Source: Bacillota bacterium
GTDB taxonomy: Bacteria > Bacillota > Limnochordia > DTU087
Length of the DNA: 56,151 nt
NCBI GenBank assembly: GCA_012839845.1
Contig: DUMM01000011.1
Coordinates: 1-56,151, forward strand
Direction: 5' to 3'
Made by a program: the position numbers and the translations under genes. Below, in pieces: positions 7,558 to 15,287 of this stretch. Each line of letters begins with the position of its first letter. The first letter of the stretch is position 1. The notes beneath the pieces were generated by a model. It ran no database searches. It saw only the letters and a program-made list of their open reading frames with translations, and was not told the origin of the DNA.

Positions 7558-9056
7558 TGGCAGGCCGCGACAATTTCCCGCTGTTAATGGAACTCGGTGC
7601 CCCGGGACGCCGTGCATATCTGCTGCCGGAACTAGACGTGCCCGGGAAGTCATTGGAGGAACTAATCCCAGGTGAGTACCTGCGGTCGGAGCCAGCACTC
7701 CTGCCTGAGCTGAGTGAAGTGGAGGTTGTCCGGCATTTTGTCGGTTTATCCCGGCGGAATCACGGTGTGGATGTGGGTTTCTATCCCTTGGGTTCCTGTA
7801 CCATGAAGTACAACCCCAAGGTTAATGAGGACCTAGCATTGTACCCTGGGTTTGCCAGCCTGCATCCCTATCAGCCGCAGGAGACGGTGCAGGGGGCGCT
7901 CCAGCTGATGTATGAATTGGAGCATTACCTGTGTGAGATTGCCGGGTTGGCTAGGGCCACATTGGCGCCGGCGGCCGGTGCCCACGGCGAGCTGACAGGT
8001 TTGATGTTGATTAAGGCCTATCATGAAAGCCGGGGAGAAGGCTTTCGAGATGAGATCATAATTCCCGATTCCGCCCACGGTACCAATCCCGCCAGTGCCG
8101 CCATGTGCGGCTACAAAGTAGTGGAGGTGGCTTCCAACGAGCGGGGCAGTGTGTGCGTCGATGCCCTTAGAGAGGTAGTAGGCGCGAAGACAGCTGGTCT
8201 TATGCTGACTAACCCCAATACCCTTGGGTTGTTCGAAGAGGACATTCTGACCATCAGCCAAATAGTACACGAGGCAGGCGGACTGTTGTACTACGATGGG
8301 GCCAATGCCAATGCCATATTGGGCAAGTGCCGGCCGGGCGACATGGGTTTCGACGTGGTGCACTTCAATCTGCACAAGACGTTTTCCACCCCCCATGGGG
8401 GAGGAGGCCCTGGGTCAGGTCCCATTGCGGTGAAGGCGGATCTAGTACCTTTCCTACCTGTTCCGGTGGTGGAGAAGCGGGAAAACGCAGACGAGTTCTA
8501 TCTCGATTACAACCGGCCCCAATCCATAGGGAAAGTCAAGGGCTTTTACGGCAATTTCCTAGTAATGGTGCGAGCCTATGCTTACATTCGTTCCATGGGA
8601 CCGGAGGGTCTGCGGCAAGTTAGTGAAGATGCGGTACTGGCTGCCAATTACTTAATGGCTAAGTTGAAATCAGCATATGATCTTCCCTATGACCGCATCT
8701 GCAAACATGAATTCGTCCTTTCCGCTAAACGGCAAAAAGCCAACGGAGTAACAGCGAGAGATATTGCCAAACGGCTGCTGGATTACGGCATGCATGCGCC
8801 AACTGTGTACTTCCCCCTGATCGTGGAAGAGGCGCTGATGATTGAACCCACGGAGACAGAAACAAAGGCTTCCCTTGATGAGTTTATCGAGGTGATGCTG
8901 GAGATTGCCCGGGAGGCAGAAAGCTCTCCAGAGACCCTGAAGAAAGCTCCGCACAACACCGTAGTTGGGAGATTGGACGAAACCCTGGCGGCCCGACACC
9001 CGGTTGTGCGCTGGCAGGGGAGACAGGATACGGAGGATAAGACGCGGGATGAGTAG
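7557..9056 (+). CDS. gcvPB: Glycine dehydrogenase (decarboxylating) subunit 2
   Basis: The 499-aa product is the PLP-binding half of the P-protein. The cofactor lysine lies in the [17 protein letters not shown] motif, and [12 protein letters not shown] and [12 protein letters not shown] are typical. I start at ATG 7557, which shares its A with the gcvPA stop (TGATG) and follows AGGAGG at 7543; GTG 7554 is less well placed. The end overlaps the start of pheA (ATGAGTAG), an unusual coupling of glycine catabolism to phenylalanine synthesis. Confidence 0.96.
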   Translation: MAGRDNFPLLMELGAPGRRAYLLPELDVPGKSLEELIPGEYLRSEPALLPELSEVEVVRHFVGLSRRNHGVDVGFYPLGSCTMKYNPKVNEDLALYPGFASLHPYQPQETVQGALQLMYELEHYLCEIAGLARATLAPAAGAHGELTGLMLIKAYHESRGEGFRDEIIIPDSAHGTNPASAAMCGYKVVEVASNERGSVCVDALREVVGAKTAGLMLTNPNTLGLFEEDILTISQIVHEAGGLLYYDGANANAILGKCRPGDMGFDVVHFNLHKTFSTPHGGGGPGSGPIAVKADLVPFLPVPVVEKRENADEFYLDYNRPQSIGKVKGFYGNFLVMVRAYAYIRSMGPEGLRQVSEDAVLAANYLMAKLKSAYDLPYDRICKHEFVLSAKRQKANGVTARDIAKRLLDYGMHAPTVYFPLIVEEALMIEPTETETKASLDEFIEVMLEIAREAESSPETLKKAPHNTVVGRLDETLAARHPVVRWQGRQDTEDKTRDE

Positions 9057-9903
9057 CAAACCAAAGGTCCTCGGCTATCTTGGGCCCGAGGGAACATTCT
9101 CTGAACAGGCGGCGAGGATATACCGGGCCCGAACAGCAAAAGACCGAATGGTGCTGCAGCCTTTCCACAGCATTGTCGAACTCATTCTCGCGGCTGATGT
9201 CGGCAAGATCCATCAGGCAGTAGTGCCCCTGGAGAATTCCTTGGAGGGCCCAGTAGCGCTGACCTTGGACATGCTTGCCCATGAGGTAGATCTCAAGATG
9301 GCGGCGGAGATCATCCTCTCCGTTCGCCATCATCTCTTAGCCAAGGAAAGCATGGACCTAGAGAGCATCGAGAGGGTCATTTCCCATCCCCAAGCCCTTG
9401 GGCAGTGCCGAGCCTTCCTGCAGCAGTACCTGCCTCAGGCAGAGCTGGTCACTGCCAGTTCTACAGCTGAGGCGGCTAAGATGGTGGCGGGTAGTAGAGC
9501 TCGGTGGGCAGCCGTCGGCAATGCAGCTGCAGCTGAAGTGTACAACCTAGAGATTCTGGCGGCGGATATTCAAGACAACCGCGCCAATGCCACGCGGTTT
9601 TGCGTTCTTGGAAAAGAAGACTGCAGCCATCCCACTGGTGATGACAAAACTTCCATTGTCTTCTCGCCGCGGCAAAACAAGCCGGGGGTCCTGTATGAGC
9701 AGCTGCGGGAGTTTGCGGTCCGGGGTATCGACCTGACTAGAATTGAGTCCCGGCCAGCCAAGAGCGTCTTGGGGGAATATCTGTTCTTTGTCGACTTGGC
9801 CGGACACAAAAGTGAGCCCGACACAGCTGCGGCTATAGAGGCCGTCGCGGCCAGCAGCAGTTTCTTCAAGATTCTAGGATCGTACGCCCGCTGGAAAGAG
9901 TAA
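9049..9903 (+). CDS. pheA: Prephenate dehydratase
   Basis: This monofunctional dehydratase (284 aa) converts prephenate to phenylpyruvate. The N-terminal [15 protein letters not shown], the PLENSLEG and SHPQALGQC motifs and the NATRFCVLG catalytic loop are present. An ACT domain follows ([26 protein letters not shown]), which normally binds L-Phe for feedback inhibition, with the ESRP Phe-site motif intact. There is no chorismate mutase domain. The start at ATG 9049 overlaps the gcvPB stop by eight bases, so translation is probably coupled. aroE lies about 7.4 kb downstream in a different unit. Confidence 0.95.
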   Translation: MSSKPKVLGYLGPEGTFSEQAARIYRARTAKDRMVLQPFHSIVELILAADVGKIHQAVVPLENSLEGPVALTLDMLAHEVDLKMAAEIILSVRHHLLAKESMDLESIERVISHPQALGQCRAFLQQYLPQAELVTASSTAEAAKMVAGSRARWAAVGNAAAAEVYNLEILAADIQDNRANATRFCVLGKEDCSHPTGDDKTSIVFSPRQNKPGVLYEQLREFAVRGIDLTRIESRPAKSVLGEYLFFVDLAGHKSEPDTAAAIEAVAASSSFFKILGSYARWKE

Positions 9904-9925
9904 CACCTGTCGGGAGGAGATAAGA

Positions 9926-10831
9926 TTGCTGAACAGCACTGCCGTCAGCAGCGCCATTGCGAATCTGCCTCAGATGGTGAGGACATGCATCAGTGTAGTA
10001 GTCATCATTGCTGTAACCAGAGTTGCCGTGAGGGTTGCCAGTTATATAATCACGAAGTTCTTCCAACGGGAGGCAGCTAAAGGCAAACACGCTGATGCCA
10101 AACGCCTTGCTACTTTGATGAACATTTTGAACAGTGCTGTCCGCTATCTGATCTATTTTGTCGGGGCGATGACAGTCTTGGAAAGGTTAGGCGTGCCCAC
10201 AAGTTCCATAGTCGCCACTGCGGGGATTGGCGGGCTGGCTATAGGCTTCGGCGCCCAGAACTTAGTGCGGGATGTGATCACTGGCTTTTTTATTCTCATG
10301 GAGAATCAATACTCCGTCGGCGATTATGTGCAGATAGGAAATGTGAGCGGCATCGTAGAGGAAATGGGCATTAGGGTGACCAAACTGCGGGACCTAGGCG
10401 GAGCTCTGCACATTATCCCCAACGGGCTGATTGAGCAGGTTACCAATAATATGGGCCCTGCGATGCGGGTTTTATTTGACATTTTGGTGTCCCACGACGA
10501 GGACCTGGACAGGGTGCTGGGAATTTTGGAGGACCTCTTCCAGGAATTGCGGGAGAAGGGAATGCCCGGTTTAGTGGAGGGTCCGATCTTGCTCGGGGTC
10601 AATGACCTAACTGAGACGGGCGTTAGGATTGGCGTGCTGGCGAGAGCTGAACCTATGAAGCAGTGGGGGTTGCAGAGGGAAATAAGGAGAGCTATACTCA
10701 AGAGGTTTGCCGATGAAGGTATCAGCTCACCCTATCCCCGTCAGATCGTAATCTTCCGTCAATCTCCTGACCTCGAGTTGAGTGGGGTTTCAAATGTGGA
10801 GAAGTCGGCTGCGGCTAACGCAGAAGGATAG
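9926..10831 (+). CDS. mscS: Small-conductance mechanosensitive channel (MscS family)
   Basis: At 301 aa the protein has three N-terminal membrane segments and the pore helix/beta-domain signature VATAGIGGLAIGFGAQNLVRDVITGFFILMENQ, followed by SVGDYVQIGNVSGIVEEMGIRVTKLRD. This defines an MscS channel that releases solutes on hypo-osmotic shock. The start is TTG 9926, nine bases after GGGAGGAG. In several Bacillota an MscS gene stands just upstream of a DUF951 gene and ychF, as here. The weakly conserved C-terminal tail (about 280-301) has no recognisable domain. Confidence 0.92.
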   Translation: MLNSTAVSSAIANLPQMVRTCISVVVIIAVTRVAVRVASYIITKFFQREAAKGKHADAKRLATLMNILNSAVRYLIYFVGAMTVLERLGVPTSSIVATAGIGGLAIGFGAQNLVRDVITGFFILMENQYSVGDYVQIGNVSGIVEEMGIRVTKLRDLGGALHIIPNGLIEQVTNNMGPAMRVLFDILVSHDEDLDRVLGILEDLFQELREKGMPGLVEGPILLGVNDLTETGVRIGVLARAEPMKQWGLQREIRRAILKRFADEGISSPYPRQIVIFRQSPDLELSGVSNVEKSAAANAEG

Positions 10832-10900
10832 ATTGCAGCGGTTGTAGGGAAGATCGGAGGAGTATCGAGGCTGAAGAAGCGACAGGAGAGGGGGGCGCCC

Positions 10901-11125
10901 ATGCTGCCTGTATATAGACTGGGAGATGTCGTCCAGATGAGAAAACAGCATGCTTGCGGAGGCGATCGGTGGGAAATCCTGCGTGTAGGTATGGATTTTC
11001 GCATCAAGTGCCTGCAGTGCGGCAGAGTGGTCATGCTTCCCCGGAGGAAATTCGAGCGCGCAGTTAAGAAGGTACTGAGGGAGAATCCTGCCAGCGCCTT
11101 CGATGGTGGAGGAGAGGAGCAATGA
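10901..11125 (+). CDS. DUF951 family protein
   Basis: This 74-aa protein matches DUF951, a small, widely conserved Bacillota family usually next to ychF. The diagnostic elements are [24 protein letters not shown] and [18 protein letters not shown], with three cysteines (one in HACGG, a CLQC pair) that could bind metal or nucleic acid. The function is unknown; the compact beta-rich look and the basic C-terminus suggest RNA or DNA contact, but that is inference. It sits three bases before ychF, so the two are cotranscribed. ATG 10901 has an AGGAGAGG upstream. Confidence 0.88.
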   Translation: MLPVYRLGDVVQMRKQHACGGDRWEILRVGMDFRIKCLQCGRVVMLPRRKFERAVKKVLRENPASAFDGGGEEQ

Positions 11126-11128
11126 GAT

Positions 11129-12247
11129 ATGTATTCCATGGGTATTGTTGGGCTTCCCAACGTCGGCAAATCCACTTTGTTTAACGCCTTGACCCAGGCG
11201 GCGGCCGAGGCGGCCAACTACCCTTTCTGTACCATCGAACCTAATATCGGAATTGTACCTATCCCCGATGAGCGCCTGCAGCGGATTGCCGGTGTTGTTC
11301 GCCCTGAGAAGCTCACGCCTGCAGCCATCCAGTTCATCGACATTGCGGGCTTAGTGAGAGGTGCCAGCCGGGGAGAGGGCTTGGGGAACCAGTTTCTGGC
11401 CCATATTCGGGAAGTGGACGCGCTGGTACACGTCATTCGCTGTTTTCCAGATGACAACGTCAGCCATGTTGAGGGAGACCTGGACCCCCTCCGGGACAAA
11501 GGCATTGTTGAGACAGAGCTGCTGCTCGCCGATCTGCAGACTTTGGAAAAACGGCAGGAGAAAGTCTCCCGCTACCTGAAGACAGGTGAGGATAGATATA
11601 AAGTGGAATTCCAGCTGATTCAGCGCCTGACGGAGCATATCAATGGAGGAAATCCTGCCCGTACCTTTCCTGTAAAGGAAGACGAACGACCCTTGCTGCG
11701 GGAGTATCGCCTGCTCACTTCTTTACCTGTGCTTTACTGTGCCAATGTCAGCGGTGAGGAACTGCCGGATATAATCCGTGGCAAAGAGAGCGGGCCGTCG
11801 GGCCGCTACTATCGGGAACTAGCGGAAGCGGCGCGGAAAGACGGGGCAGCCTGCGTTGCTGTTGCCGCTCAATTAGAGGCGGAGCTTCAGGAGCTGGAGG
11901 AGGATGAGCGCAGGGAGTTTCTAGAAGAACTGGGCATATCAGAGCCCGGGCTGAACCGGCTGGTAAAGGCGGCATACCTGCAGCTGGACCTAGTGACTTT
12001 TTACACCATTAAAGGCCCGGAAACCAGGGCTTGGATCGTACCCCGGGGCACCAAAGCTCCCCAGGCAGCCGGAAGGATTCACAGCGATATGGAGAGAGGC
12101 TTTATCCGGGCGGAGGTGCTTTCTGCGGAAGAACTGATCGAGGCAGGATCCTTTGGTCGGGCGAGGGAAATGGGTATAGTGCGTTCCGAAGGTAGAGATT
12201 ACGAGGTTCAAGATGGAGATGTCTTGTTGATCCGGTTTAACGTTTAG
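11129..12247 (+). CDS. ychF: Ribosome-binding ATPase YchF (Obg-family)
   Basis: YchF/OLA1 (372 aa, usual length about 365) is a ribosome-associated P-loop protein that prefers ATP to GTP. The G1 motif GLPNVGKSTLF, the G3 region FIDIAGLVRGASRGEGLGNQFL and a non-canonical NVSGEE at the G4 position are characteristic. The C-terminal TGS-like domain contains FYTIKGPETRAWIVPRGT. It starts at ATG 11129 (ATG 11138 is possible) after a GGAGGAGAGGAG stretch. In B. subtilis the equivalent gene also precedes rpsF-ssb-rpsR. Confidence 0.96.
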   Translation: MYSMGIVGLPNVGKSTLFNALTQAAAEAANYPFCTIEPNIGIVPIPDERLQRIAGVVRPEKLTPAAIQFIDIAGLVRGASRGEGLGNQFLAHIREVDALVHVIRCFPDDNVSHVEGDLDPLRDKGIVETELLLADLQTLEKRQEKVSRYLKTGEDRYKVEFQLIQRLTEHINGGNPARTFPVKEDERPLLREYRLLTSLPVLYCANVSGEELPDIIRGKESGPSGRYYRELAEAARKDGAACVAVAAQLEAELQELEEDERREFLEELGISEPGLNRLVKAAYLQLDLVTFYTIKGPETRAWIVPRGTKAPQAAGRIHSDMERGFIRAEVLSAEELIEAGSFGRAREMGIVRSEGRDYEVQDGDVLLIRFNV

Positions 12248-12270
12248 CGAGATCTTCGGCGCCGGTCGTA

Positions 12271-12299
12271 TTGCATGGGGGAGTTGTCAGTGGTATAAT
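12271..12299 (+). promoter_or_regulatory. Sigma-A promoter of rpsF-ssb-rpsR
   Basis: TTGCAT (12271-12276), a 17-base spacer and TATAAT (12294-12299) with an extended TGG in front make a strong vegetative promoter. It lies in the 118-base gap after ychF, so the ribosomal protein operon has its own start. Confidence 0.8.
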
Positions 12300-12302
12300 T
12301 AC

Positions 12303-12340
12303 CATGGCCATCCCTGCTCCAGGTATGTCCTGGGGCCATG
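12303..12340 (+). promoter_or_regulatory. rpsF leader hairpin, candidate S6:S18 autoregulatory site
   Basis: CATGGCC (12303-12309) pairs with GGCCATG (12334-12340). Inside, CCAGG (12319-12323) pairs with CCTGG (12329-12333) over a TATGT loop and stacks directly on the outer stem. A one-sided 9-base bulge (ATCCCTGCT) remains on the 5' side. rpsF leaders in many bacteria bind the S6:S18 complex; the conserved CCG trinucleotide of that motif is not evident here, so the assignment is by position and shape only. Confidence 0.5.
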
Positions 12341-12365
12341 TCCATAGGGAGGAGGTGGAGCTCTG

Positions 12366-12653
12366 GTGAGACCTTATGAGATGATGCTGGTCATGAAGCC
12401 GGATTTGGAGGAAGAAACTGTTGATGCCCTGCTGGAGCGCCTTACCGGTATTGTTACCGGTGAAGGGGGCGCCGTTGACAAGGTAGATCGGTGGGGCAAG
12501 AGGCGTACGGCTTATGAGCTGAAAGGGTACACCGAAGGCTTCTACGTGGTGATTGATTTTCAAGCGGAGCCCGCTACAGCCAGTGAGTTGGAGCGGATCG
12601 TGAAGCTCTCCGATGAAGTCATTCGCCATTTGCTTGTACGCAGAGACAACTAA
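12366..12653 (+). CDS. rpsF: 30S ribosomal protein S6
   Basis: The 95-aa protein has the S6 signature RPYEMMLVMKPDLEEETVDALLERL and the WGKRRTAYELKGYTEGFYVVIDF core. S6 forms a heterodimer with S18 on the 30S platform. The start is GTG 12366, ten bases after a double GGAGGAGG. No acidic or glutamate tail is present. It heads the rpsF-ssb-rpsR unit. Confidence 0.97.
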   Translation: MRPYEMMLVMKPDLEEETVDALLERLTGIVTGEGGAVDKVDRWGKRRTAYELKGYTEGFYVVIDFQAEPATASELERIVKLSDEVIRHLLVRRDN

Positions 12654-12711
12654 GCGGCAACTCACGGCGAAGTTACAGCTCCGTTCCGCATAGTGACAAG
12701 GAGGAGCACCA

Positions 12712-13110
12712 ATGCTTAATCGAGTGATATTGATCGGCCGCTTAACAGCCGACCCCGAACTGCGATATACCCAGAACGGAACAGCGGTTACCAATTTTCG
12801 CTTGGCCGTAGAACGACCGTATACCAGTCAAAGCGGACAGAGGGAAGTGGATTTTATTCCTGTGGTCGTTTGGGACAAGCAAGCGGAAACTTGCGCTAAT
12901 TACCTTAGCAAGGGACGTCTGGTAGCAGTAGATGGCCGACTGCAGGTGCGTTCCTATGATGCGCAGGATGGGTCTCGGCGGTGGGTAACCGAAGTGGTTG
13001 CCCAGGATGTGAGATTCCTCGACTGGGGAAGACAGCCTGAGCAAGAAGGCGACATGCCAAAGGAAACTGACCAATCGGATGATTTCTTTGTCGATGACGT
13101 GCCCTTCTAA
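12712..13110 (+). CDS. ssb: Single-stranded DNA-binding protein
   Basis: SSB (132 aa) binds ssDNA through an N-terminal OB fold (LNRVILIGRLTADPELRYTQNGTAV, then VDFIPVVVWDKQAE) and recruits partners through its C-terminal acidic tip, here DDFFVDDVPF, which preserves the conserved D-x-PF end. The linker between OB fold and tip is short. Its place between rpsF and rpsR is the classical arrangement. ATG 12712 follows AAGGAGGAG. Confidence 0.97.
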   Translation: MLNRVILIGRLTADPELRYTQNGTAVTNFRLAVERPYTSQSGQREVDFIPVVVWDKQAETCANYLSKGRLVAVDGRLQVRSYDAQDGSRRWVTEVVAQDVRFLDWGRQPEQEGDMPKETDQSDDFFVDDVPF

Positions 13111-13125
13111 TAAGGAGTGAGAAGT

Positions 13126-13362
13126 GTGGCTAAAGATCGGAGAAGGGGCCGCAAAGGCAGGCGCAAGGTCTGCAGCTTCTGTGTAGATAAAATCGACCAT
13201 GTCGATTACAAAGAGGTAAGCAGGCTGCGCCGTTATCTTTCAGAGCGAGGTAAGATATTGCCTCGGCGGATCAACGGTAACTGTGCACGCCACCAGAGGC
13301 AGTTGACTGTTGCCATCAAGCGTGCCCGTCAGGTTGCACTGCTCCCGTACGTAGTAGAGTAA
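13126..13362 (+). CDS. rpsR: 30S ribosomal protein S18
   Basis: The S18 protein (78 aa) shows [18 protein letters not shown] and [20 protein letters not shown]. The cysteines in CSFC and the C-x-x-H of NCARHQ give a zinc-binding (C+) form, common in Bacillota. I select GTG 13126, eight bases from AAGGAG, because GTG 13117 overlaps that ribosome binding site. A strong terminator closes the operon 27 bases downstream. Confidence 0.96.
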   Translation: MAKDRRRGRKGRRKVCSFCVDKIDHVDYKEVSRLRRYLSERGKILPRRINGNCARHQRQLTVAIKRARQVALLPYVVE

Positions 13363-13388
13363 CCAAAACCAAATTGAGATGCAGCAAA

Positions 13389-13418
13389 GGGTTAACTGCT
13401 TCGCGGTTAGCCCTTTTT
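13389..13418 (+). terminator. Terminator of the rpsF-ssb-rpsR operon
   Basis: GGGTTAACTG (13389-13398) pairs with CGGTTAGCCC (13404-13413), allowing G-T pairs, with a CTTCG loop and TTTTT directly after. Confidence 0.9.
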
Positions 13419-13490
13419 CACACATTTGACCACTGGCTTTATGCAGGCGGCACTGGTTGGGGCCCGAATTTTTGCCAGGAGGTGTTCAGC

Positions 13491-13808
13491 ATGTCCATGC
13501 CGAAATCCGATATCGGCATTGCCCGCAATATCAAGACCATTGAGTGGCTTAAGGCTGAGCTGGTCTCCGGAGTAGCCACCTTTTTTAGGGGTTTGGTCAG
13601 AAACGCGGAAGACATGATGATCGATGGCCTAGCCAATGTAGTAATTACCTGCTTTATTCTCGCAAACCGGCTGGGTGTTAGCTTTTCCAGGTTGGATGTG
13701 AAAATCGAGAACAAGATCAAGGCCAACATTGAACAGAACCATGAAATAGAGCAGTGGTACGGCGATTTCTCCGCTTTGCTCCGGTATCTGCAGGACAACA
13801 AGAGGTGA
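13491..13808 (+). CDS. MazG-like family protein
   Basis: This 105-aa, mainly helical protein resembles the small MazG-like family found downstream of rpsR in spore-forming Bacillota. It contains IARNIKTIEWLKAELVSGVATFF and NRLGVSFSRLDVKIENKIKANIE. The classical MazG metal-binding ExxE pairs are not obvious, so nucleotide hydrolysis is unproven. The start at ATG 13491 follows AGGAGG by seven bases; the open frame upstream runs through the rpsR terminator. yybS follows five bases later, so the two are probably cotranscribed. Confidence 0.7.
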   Translation: MSMPKSDIGIARNIKTIEWLKAELVSGVATFFRGLVRNAEDMMIDGLANVVITCFILANRLGVSFSRLDVKIENKIKANIEQNHEIEQWYGDFSALLRYLQDNKR

Positions 13809-13813
13809 AGAGG

Positions 13814-14764
13814 ATGCGACAACCAAATAGCACCAGATCGCTGACTGAGGGAGCCATGCTGGCTGCCATTACCGTTCTGCTCTCTCTTCTGGGTGCTTAT
13901 TTCTTGCCTTATCTTTTTTTTATAACGCCGGTACCGCTTATCATACTCGTGTACCGCCACGGCATGAGACCGGGCATTTTGGTGGCTGTTACCTCCGCAC
14001 TGCTTGGGGGCATGGTCCTCAGTACACTGCCGACCATGGTCTTCCTCTTGATTTTGGGTCTAGTAGGTCTAGCTATGGGGGGAGCACTGCGGGAGGGTTT
14101 TTCGCCGGGGAAAATTATGTTTATCGGCAGTGCCACCTCCATAACCGCTTTGCTTCTGATGATTCTTGTGACGTCATTCTTGCTGGATTATAATGTGCTG
14201 GAACAGACCATGGAACTCATGGAGCGTTCCCTGCAGCAGAGCATGCGGATCTCTGATAGGCTTGGCGGTGCAGCGAATCCGTTGATTACAGAAGATCTGT
14301 TAGGGGAGTTTATGCGGATGCTGCGGCTTGCCTTCCCAGCGGCGATACTGACCACGGCCGTTATCATGACATTCGTCAACTATTGGTTGGCCCACCTTAT
14401 TCTCCGCAGATTAGGCGTCAAGCTGCCTTGGCTTAGGCCGTTTCGCCTCTGGCGGTTTCCCTGGTATCTTGCCTGGGGCTACATCCTAGGGCAAGGACTG
14501 CCTCTGCTAACCCGCGGGGCAGCAGAGGGCAGTATTTGGTTTACTGTGGGGCTGAATCTGCAGATCATATTCAACTATGTTTTCCTGCTGCAGGGCCTTG
14601 CCATCCTTTGGTATTTCCTGGATAAGGCTAATGTAGTGAGAGGACTGCGCTGGCTTCTAATCTTTTTTATGTTTAACCCCCTCTTTATGACGCTGCTCGT
14701 CTGGGCAGGGGTCCTGGACACTTGGTTTGATTTCAGGAAACTGGGGCAGGAGGAGTCCCCGTGA
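13814..14764 (+). CDS. yybS: YybS-like membrane protein (DUF2232)
   Basis: The 316-aa polytopic protein has about eight hydrophobic segments and begins with the family pattern STRSLTEGAMLAAITVLLSLLG. DUF2232/YybS proteins sit next to rpsR, gdpP (yybT) or rplI in Bacillota and look like the S-component or permease part of ECF-type transporters, but no substrate is known. gdpP is missing from its usual place between yybS and rplI. ATG 13814 has a GAGGTGAAGAGG upstream; earlier in-frame starts lie inside the previous gene. Confidence 0.85.
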   Translation: MRQPNSTRSLTEGAMLAAITVLLSLLGAYFLPYLFFITPVPLIILVYRHGMRPGILVAVTSALLGGMVLSTLPTMVFLLILGLVGLAMGGALREGFSPGKIMFIGSATSITALLLMILVTSFLLDYNVLEQTMELMERSLQQSMRISDRLGGAANPLITEDLLGEFMRMLRLAFPAAILTTAVIMTFVNYWLAHLILRRLGVKLPWLRPFRLWRFPWYLAWGYILGQGLPLLTRGAAEGSIWFTVGLNLQIIFNYVFLLQGLAILWYFLDKANVVRGLRWLLIFFMFNPLFMTLLVWAGVLDTWFDFRKLGQEESP

Positions 14765-14794
14765 TGGTGATTACGCTGCAAAGGAGTGAGCTGC

Positions 14795-15244
14795 GTGGAG
14801 GTAATCTTAAAGCAGGACGTCAAGAACCTGGGCAGACAGGGCGATAGGGTAAAGGTGGCAGAAGGTTATGCCCGCAACTTCCTGATTCCCAAGGGGCTGG
14901 CAGTAGAAGCCACCAAGAGCAATCTCAAGCACTTACAGCATCAACAGAAGTTGGAACAGGAGCGGGCCGCCCGGGAAAGGACAGAAGCAGAAAAGATGAA
15001 GGCCGTTCTCGATGAACTAAACGTGGTGATTAAGGCCCGCTGCGGAGAAGGCGGCAGGTTGTTTGGTTCGGTCACCAGCGGTGACATAGCAGCAGCTGTC
15101 AAGGAAGCGGCCGGCATCGAGCTAGACAAGCGGAAAGTGGATTTGGGCGAGCCTATCAAGGCTGTCGGCAATTACACTATCAAGATAAAGCTGCTGCCCG
15201 GGGTGGTAGCTGACCTCAAGCTCAAAGTGGAAGCCTCTGAATAA
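14795..15244 (+). CDS. rplI: 50S ribosomal protein L9
   Basis: L9 (149 aa) has the N-terminal 23S-binding domain (MEVILKQDVKNLGRQGDRVKVAEGYARNFLIPKG split over residues 1-34), the long connecting helix and the C-terminal domain with GRLFGSVTSGDIAAAV. I start at GTG 14795, ten bases past AAGGAG; GTG 14786 abuts that site. It lies 30 bases after yybS and 43 before the spore-type lon. Confidence 0.96.
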   Translation: MEVILKQDVKNLGRQGDRVKVAEGYARNFLIPKGLAVEATKSNLKHLQHQQKLEQERAARERTEAEKMKAVLDELNVVIKARCGEGGRLFGSVTSGDIAAAVKEAAGIELDKRKVDLGEPIKAVGNYTIKIKLLPGVVADLKLKVEASE

Positions 15245-15287
15245 TGCTCAATGCAGTCCTTCTGATATTGAAAGGAGAAACTCCAGC

